Shown: positions 33,098 to 36,452 of the stretch, in pieces
How the letters are laid out: each line of letters opens with the position of its first letter
Position numbering within the stretch: the stretch's first letter is position 1
Source of the DNA: Elusimicrobia bacterium CG1_02_56_21
GTDB taxonomy: Bacteria > Elusimicrobiota > Elusimicrobia > Elusimicrobiales > UBA9959
DNA length: 36,452 bases
Reading direction: 5' to 3'
Assembly (NCBI GenBank): GCA_001871115.1
Contig: MNUR01000118.1
Coordinates: forward strand, 1-36,452
Translations under genes and position numbers: made by a program
Notes under the pieces: model-generated
The model's database searches: none
Told to the model about the DNA's origin: nothing
What the model saw: only the letters and a program-made list of their open reading frames with translations

Positions 33098-33637
33098 CTA
33101 CTTCATTATTTCTATCTGACCTATAGAGGGCTGCGGGACCATGGCTTTTGAGATTGCGCTGACGCCTTCTCCTACATAGAGCGCGGCTATCAGGACTACG
33201 CTTGAGAGTACTATTCCTACAGCGAGGTTTCCTTTCTCCAGTTCCTGTCCGGCATGCAGGCTGCGTACCAGCTTGCCGAAAAGGCGCAGGGTTACGGAGA
33301 TGGTTATGACAGCCAGCAGCAGTGAAAGGCCCAAATGAGCGGTGCACAGAAGAGCCAGTTTTCCAAGGCCCATCGTGCTTTCTCCGGGCGCCGAGATGTG
33401 CATTCGGAACATGCTTACTACCGAGCCCATGCCTTTCTGGAGTATCAGCGAGGCGGCGAAAAGTATGGCGGCTACCAGCGTGCCCACGGCGGTATTCCCT
33501 TTTTTTATTTCGGCCTCCATATCAAAGTCCGGGTTTGCTTTTATGAACACCTTGTAGGTGAGCGCTATTATAAGCCCGGACATCAGCACCGCCAGAACGA
33601 ACTCGAAAATACTTGCTATTACTCTTGTGTTGAACAT
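33098..33637 (-). CDS. DUF350 family membrane protein
   Basis: 179 residues made of two DUF350 repeats, each with two membrane helices and the IKKGNTAVG or LEKGNLAVG motif at the loop. AGGAGGG lies about 5 bases before the ATG. Function of the family is unknown; members are often found beside transglutaminase-like or ATP-grasp peptide-ligase genes. Here a transglutaminase-like gene lies 58 bases upstream on the same strand, matching that pattern. Inner membrane. Confidence 0.88.
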   Translation of the reverse strand: MFNTRVIASIFEFVLAVLMSGLIIALTYKVFIKANPDFDMEAEIKKGNTAVGTLVAAILFAASLILQKGMGSVVSMFRMHISAPGESTMGLGKLALLCTAHLGLSLLLAVITISVTLRLFGKLVRSLHAGQELEKGNLAVGIVLSSVVLIAALYVGEGVSAISKAMVPQPSIGQIEIMK

Positions 33638-33695
33638 TTTCCCTCCTAAGAATTACTGCCCCTGAAATTGTTAAAAACCGCGCGGGCCGCCGCTT

Positions 33696-34715
33696 CTAAA
33701 AGAACGGCTCTATCTTATAGCCTTCTCTGCCGGAAAGCAGTGCGGTAGTTGCGCTGCCTACGGTGCCCGGCTCCAGCCAGGCCGGCCCGGCCGGCTCCAC
33801 TAGTACGTACTCAAGGCCCTTGTAGCGCACGAACATGTCTCCCTTTCCCGGCAGCCGCCTTATGGCCATAAGGTAATGGCCGGGTACCGCTACGCCCACT
33901 ATACGCATCCCGCTCCAGTTCCCGAGTATTGCCGCAAGCAGGCCGGTCTTAGTGTCGCAGTCGCCCCAACCGCTCAAGAGGGCCCTGGCCGGGGGCAGCA
34001 GCCCGCAGGTATGAAGGCCGTTTTCCTTTGAGGGGGGGATCTTGTAGCGTATGGCGGTCTGAACCATGGACAGAACCGCCCCTATGAGATCTTCTTCGGC
34101 GTATTTCCTTCCGGAGGCGATCTTCTGGAAAGCCATGGCCATGGGTTTGAGCAGGGAGATGTTACGCTTCACTATGACCGGCATGTCGCATTCGACTATA
34201 TTGCCGGCGCGCAGCGCGAGGCCCCGCGCGCGCAGAAGGGCTCGCAGACGGGTGTCATAATCCGTTTCCACATTCGCTATGGCTTTTTCTGCCGCCGCTT
34301 TACCGCTCCTTGCGTACGCCTGCTTCCAAACGGCCTGCCTGGTAGTTTCCCGCCAGGCTTTGAGCCTGCTCATTTCCGCGTCGGTATAGCCGTAGCCGGA
34401 TAAATAATTACTATAGCTCTTGCCGGGCATGGCAAAATTGACGCTGACGCGGTCTTTATTGAAATTTATGAAGCGGTACTGCGCTTTAAGGGAGGCCCCT
34501 TCGCGGTAAATTTTCTGTGAGGTTCCTGTTTCCGTGCGCTTTTCGCGGCTGGTGTATTCTTCTCCATAAGCCGCCTGGGCGCGCTGCAGGTCGGCGCCGA
34601 CAGGGAAGATCTGCAGTTTCTTTTCCCACTCAGAGCCGATAAGAATGGCGGCGGCAAGGCAGGCCGCCAGGCCTGTTAAGTAAAGAATTGTAGATTTTGT
34701 TCCGCGCATATCCAT
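33696..34715 (-). CDS. Membrane-anchored transglutaminase-like protein
   Basis: 339 residues with one N-terminal membrane segment (ILYLTGLAACLAAAILIG), so the rest is probably periplasmic. The C-terminal catalytic part shows Cys253 in GWGDCDTKTG, His280 in VPGHYLMAI and Glu/Asp in VLVEPAGPAW, a plausible Cys-His-acid triad of the transglutaminase fold. The middle is helical and charged. It sits between the WYL regulator (20 bases upstream) and the DUF350 gene, likely one operon. Substrate unknown; peptide cross-linking or hydrolysis are both possible for the fold. Confidence 0.75.
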   Translation of the reverse strand: MDMRGTKSTILYLTGLAACLAAAILIGSEWEKKLQIFPVGADLQRAQAAYGEEYTSREKRTETGTSQKIYREGASLKAQYRFINFNKDRVSVNFAMPGKSYSNYLSGYGYTDAEMSRLKAWRETTRQAVWKQAYARSGKAAAEKAIANVETDYDTRLRALLRARGLALRAGNIVECDMPVIVKRNISLLKPMAMAFQKIASGRKYAEEDLIGAVLSMVQTAIRYKIPPSKENGLHTCGLLPPARALLSGWGDCDTKTGLLAAILGNWSGMRIVGVAVPGHYLMAIRRLPGKGDMFVRYKGLEYVLVEPAGPAWLEPGTVGSATTALLSGREGYKIEPFF

Positions 34716-34735
34716 ATTTTATTAAAAAGGCGAGC

Positions 34736-35686
34736 TTACTTCTGCTTTGCCAGATAAGCGTCTATGCGTTTTTTAGCTTCTGCGCGCAGTGCAGCCGGCT
34801 CGAGGATGGTTATCTCCGGCATCCAGTGCAGAACCAGCGGGACGACTTCCATCGGGTGGCGGATCACGGCGTTCACGGTAACGCTGCCGTCCGCGGCAGG
34901 TTTTGAAATTTTCTGGCGCGGGAGTATTTCCTTGCTCTGGAGAAAGTCAGCGGCGGCGCCCTCGGCCCTGATGACCAGCTTGATCCTGCTGCCTTCGTTG
35001 ACCCCCCAGATGGTAGTGGCGGGGCCTATTATTTTCTTTATCAGCCCGGGAGGGGGAGGAATAAATTCATCCGGGAGTATCTCCAGGCTCTTTATCCTGT
35101 CCACCCTGTATTTGTGGTACTGACCGGCTTTTCCCGGGTCCACCGCGGCCATCATATAAAAGAAATTTTCGCTGGCCAGTATCTTTACGGGACAAAGTAC
35201 CCGCTTCTTTAAGCCTTCGGTCGCCGCATAGAGCACCTTGAGCTTCTTGCTGTTCTCTATGGCAAAAACTATGTCCTCATAAAATTTACGGGTAAGCGGG
35301 TTCAGCGCCCTGGACCCCACGGAGTAAAAAGGGGAGTCGGCTGAACCGGAGGCGGTCGCTCTGTCGAAAATTTTATCAAAAGCGTCTTTTATCGCGCCTC
35401 CCAGGCCTCCGGCCATCTCACGCATCAGCACCAGCACCGAGAGCTGCTCGCTGGTCAGGTTGAAGTTCTTAAGCGAGACCCCATTGGCGAAAGCGTAAAG
35501 GCCTTTCTGCGGAGTGTCCAGGTGGAAGCCTGTAAGGTTTATCCTTTCTATGTCGCGCTGTATAGAGCGCTCCGAGACCCCGAATTCGGCGGAAAGGTCG
35601 GAAATGCGCACCGGGCCCTCATTGAGCCTGTTAAGGATGTTAAGCACGCGGAAATACTTTTTATCGCCTGAATTTTTCTGGTACAT
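34736..35686 (-). CDS. WYL-domain transcriptional regulator
   Basis: 316 residues. An N-terminal HTH of the DeoR/HTH_11 type (ISDLSAEFGVSERSIQRDIERI, ~28-49) is followed by a WYL domain (~155-235; LKVLYAATEGL, YKYRV-type MMAAVDPGKAGQYHKYRVD) and the WCX C-terminal extension (GSRIKLVIRAEG, MEVVPLVLHWMPEITILEP). WYL regulators sense nucleic acid or nucleotide ligands and often control stress or defence genes. AAGGGGG precedes the start. It heads the WYL-transglutaminase-DUF350 minus-strand unit, which it probably regulates. Confidence 0.92.
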   Translation of the reverse strand: MYQKNSGDKKYFRVLNILNRLNEGPVRISDLSAEFGVSERSIQRDIERINLTGFHLDTPQKGLYAFANGVSLKNFNLTSEQLSVLVLMREMAGGLGGAIKDAFDKIFDRATASGSADSPFYSVGSRALNPLTRKFYEDIVFAIENSKKLKVLYAATEGLKKRVLCPVKILASENFFYMMAAVDPGKAGQYHKYRVDRIKSLEILPDEFIPPPPGLIKKIIGPATTIWGVNEGSRIKLVIRAEGAAADFLQSKEILPRQKISKPAADGSVTVNAVIRHPMEVVPLVLHWMPEITILEPAALRAEAKKRIDAYLAKQK

Positions 35687-35743
35687 AGTGCCCCCTTAGT
35701 GTATCAGCGATTATATAAATTAAAGGAAGAGAGGGGTATTTTC

Positions 35744-35772
35744 TTGACTGGAAAGATATAAATGACTATAAT
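35744..35772 (+). promoter_or_regulatory. Promoter of the tRNA-tuf operon
   Basis: TTGACT (35744-35749), 17-bp spacer, TATAAT (35767-35772). It is the strongest promoter in the window, as expected for tRNA and elongation factor transcription. Confidence 0.85.
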
Positions 35773-35781
35773 TTAGCTTCT

Positions 35782-35824
35782 GCGGTCTTAGTTCAATATC
35801 CGGAACACCAGCTTTACACGTTTG
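35782..35824 (+). pseudogene. 5' remnant of a tRNA (Val-TAC-like)
   Basis: Starts ten bases after the -10 box, so it is the first element transcribed. GCGGTCT (acceptor-like), TA, GTTC-AATATCCG-GAAC (D-arm), then CCAGC-TTTACAC-GTTTG (anticodon arm, anticodon TAC, one mismatch). The T-arm and the 3' acceptor strand needed to pair with GCGGTCT are not present downstream. It shares a TAGTTCAAT and GAACAC layout with the tRNA-Gly 110 bases further on. Confidence 0.5.
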
Positions 35825-35908
35825 TTAAGTTGTTGCGTCTGCCGGTATTTACAAGGCGGACGGCCGCGGAAGCGGCGGCCGGTTTCAGGGATCTTTATTG
35901 TGGCTGAC

Positions 35909-35979
35909 GCGGGCGTAGTTCAATGGTAGAACACTAGCCTTCCAAGCTTGTTACGTGGGTTCGATTCCCATCGCCCGCT
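35909..35979 (+). tRNA. tRNA-Gly(TCC)
   Basis: 71 nt. Acceptor GCGGGCG/CGCCCGC, D-arm GTTC/GAAC, anticodon loop CTTCCAA with TCC at 35941-35943, T-arm GTGGG-TTCGATT-CCCAT. The anticodon stem has one mismatch (T-T). CCA is not encoded. Confidence 0.95.
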
Positions 35980-36056
35980 TGAATTTTCCCGCAGCCCCGG
36001 TGTTTATGGCGATGGGAATGGATCTTTACTTCGGTAGTCGCCCGTTTTGATTTAGC

Positions 36057-36129
36057 GCTGGGGTAGCTCAGTTGGTAGAGCATCTGCATGGTAAGCAGAA
36101 GGTCGTGGGTTCAAATCCCATCCCCAGCT
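36057..36129 (+). tRNA. tRNA-Thr(GGT)
   Basis: 73 nt. Acceptor GCTGGGG/CCCCAGC, D-arm GCTC/GAGC, anticodon stem TCTGC/GCAGA with loop ATGGTAA (GGT at 36090-36092), T-loop TTCAAAT. It lies just before tuf, like glyT-thrT-tufB in E. coli. Confidence 0.97.
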
Positions 36130-36166
36130 TGTTTTTAGGATAATAAACCGATTAGGAGAAGAAATC

Positions 36167-36452
36167 ATGGCAAAAGCAAAGTTTGATAGAAGCAAGCCCC
36201 ACGTGAACGTAGGCACAATCGGCCACGTAGATCACGGCAAATCCACCCTTACCGCGGCGCTGGTCAAGACCCAGTCCGCTAACGGCCTGGCGAAAACGCT
36301 GTCATACGCGGAAATAACAAAAGGCGGCACGGTCCGCGACGACTCGAAGACCGTGACCATCGCCGTCTCCCACGTAGAATACGAGACCGCCAAGCGCCAT
36401 TACGCGCACATCGACTGCCCGGGCCACGCCGACTATGTCAAAAACATGATCA
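36167..36452 (+). CDS. tuf: Elongation factor Tu (5' part, cut by window end)
   Basis: First 95 residues of EF-Tu, the GTPase that brings aminoacyl-tRNA to the ribosome. [18 protein letters not shown] holds the P-loop (G19-HVDHGKS), and [12 protein letters not shown] starts at Asp83. In switch I the usual RGITI is KTVTI here (61-65): the essential Thr64 is kept but Arg and Gly are replaced. The preceding stretch is GGTVRDDS, not the usual EKARG context. P-loop Ser26 replaces Thr. AGGAG is about 9 bases upstream. Similar switch variants occur in some other phyla as far as I recall. Confidence 0.95.
   Translation, partial: MAKAKFDRSKPHVNVGTIGHVDHGKSTLTAALVKTQSANGLAKTLSYAEITKGGTVRDDSKTVTIAVSHVEYETAKRHYAHIDCPGHADYVKNMI

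Noticed and set aside
32829..33347. 172-codon minus-strand ORF covering the end of the DUF350 gene
   Set aside because: Its 5' half is a shadow frame of the DUF350 coding sequence. Only the short 3' part from ATG 33029 might be real, and I list that separately.

Overview
The window comes from a GC-rich bacterium with a Gram-negative type envelope. Signs of this are an MltA lytic transglycosylase, a lipoprotein, a predicted outer-membrane beta-barrel and a periplasmic multiheme cytochrome. I cannot fix the phylum from the sequence. Elusimicrobiota or another deep-branching lineage is a guess, and the first part of EF-Tu has an atypical switch I that should help place it.

Layout. 1-3.8 kb: threonine dehydrogenase, a palindromic intergenic repeat, a flavin-reductase-like protein, a lipoprotein and a secreted protein. 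3.85-6.8 kb (minus): a 982-residue fusion of receiver-like domains to a PEP-synthase-type nucleotide-binding domain. Its upstream region holds a 46-bp tandem repeat array. 7.2-10.6 kb: serine synthesis (serC-serA) with a DUF1015 gene behind a strong promoter. 10.8-15.9 kb: small accessory genes (response regulator, transglutaminase-like protein, zinc-ribbon membrane protein, nitroreductase, decayed uvsE, RIO kinase with a leader-peptide region, GNAT, VOC, membrane protein). 16.1-18.9 kb: a beta-barrel gene and an octaheme hydroxylamine-oxidoreductase-like cytochrome. 18.9-20.9 kb: a structured leader with a small ORF, an internally deleted acid phosphatase remnant and an alpha/alpha-toroid protein. 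21.0-23.5 kb: a response regulator and gdhA lying between two inverted copies of a 165-bp MITE-like element. 23.5-28.3 kb: EamA transporter with a His-rich tail, a PsbP-like membrane protein, phosphofructokinase and an RlmB-type methyltransferase. 28.3-28.5 kb: a probable minus-strand small RNA. 28.5-35.7 kb (all minus): mltA, a second copy of the palindromic repeat, radical SAM protein, PAS histidine kinase, small ORFs, DUF350 protein, transglutaminase-like protein and WYL regulator. 35.7 kb to the end: a strong promoter, a tRNA-like relic, tRNA-Gly(TCC), tRNA-Thr(GGT) and the start of tuf.

Functional links. serC-serA-DUF1015 is a serine-synthesis unit. gdhA assimilates ammonium. The octaheme cytochrome suggests periplasmic reduction or oxidation of nitrite or hydroxylamine, possibly with the adjacent beta-barrel. 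The most unusual content is non-coding: two dispersed repeat families, a tandem hairpin array, an apparent orphan small RNA, two leaders that could mask ribosome binding sites, and a tRNA relic. Two genes (uvsE, class A acid phosphatase) have lost their middle while keeping both ends.
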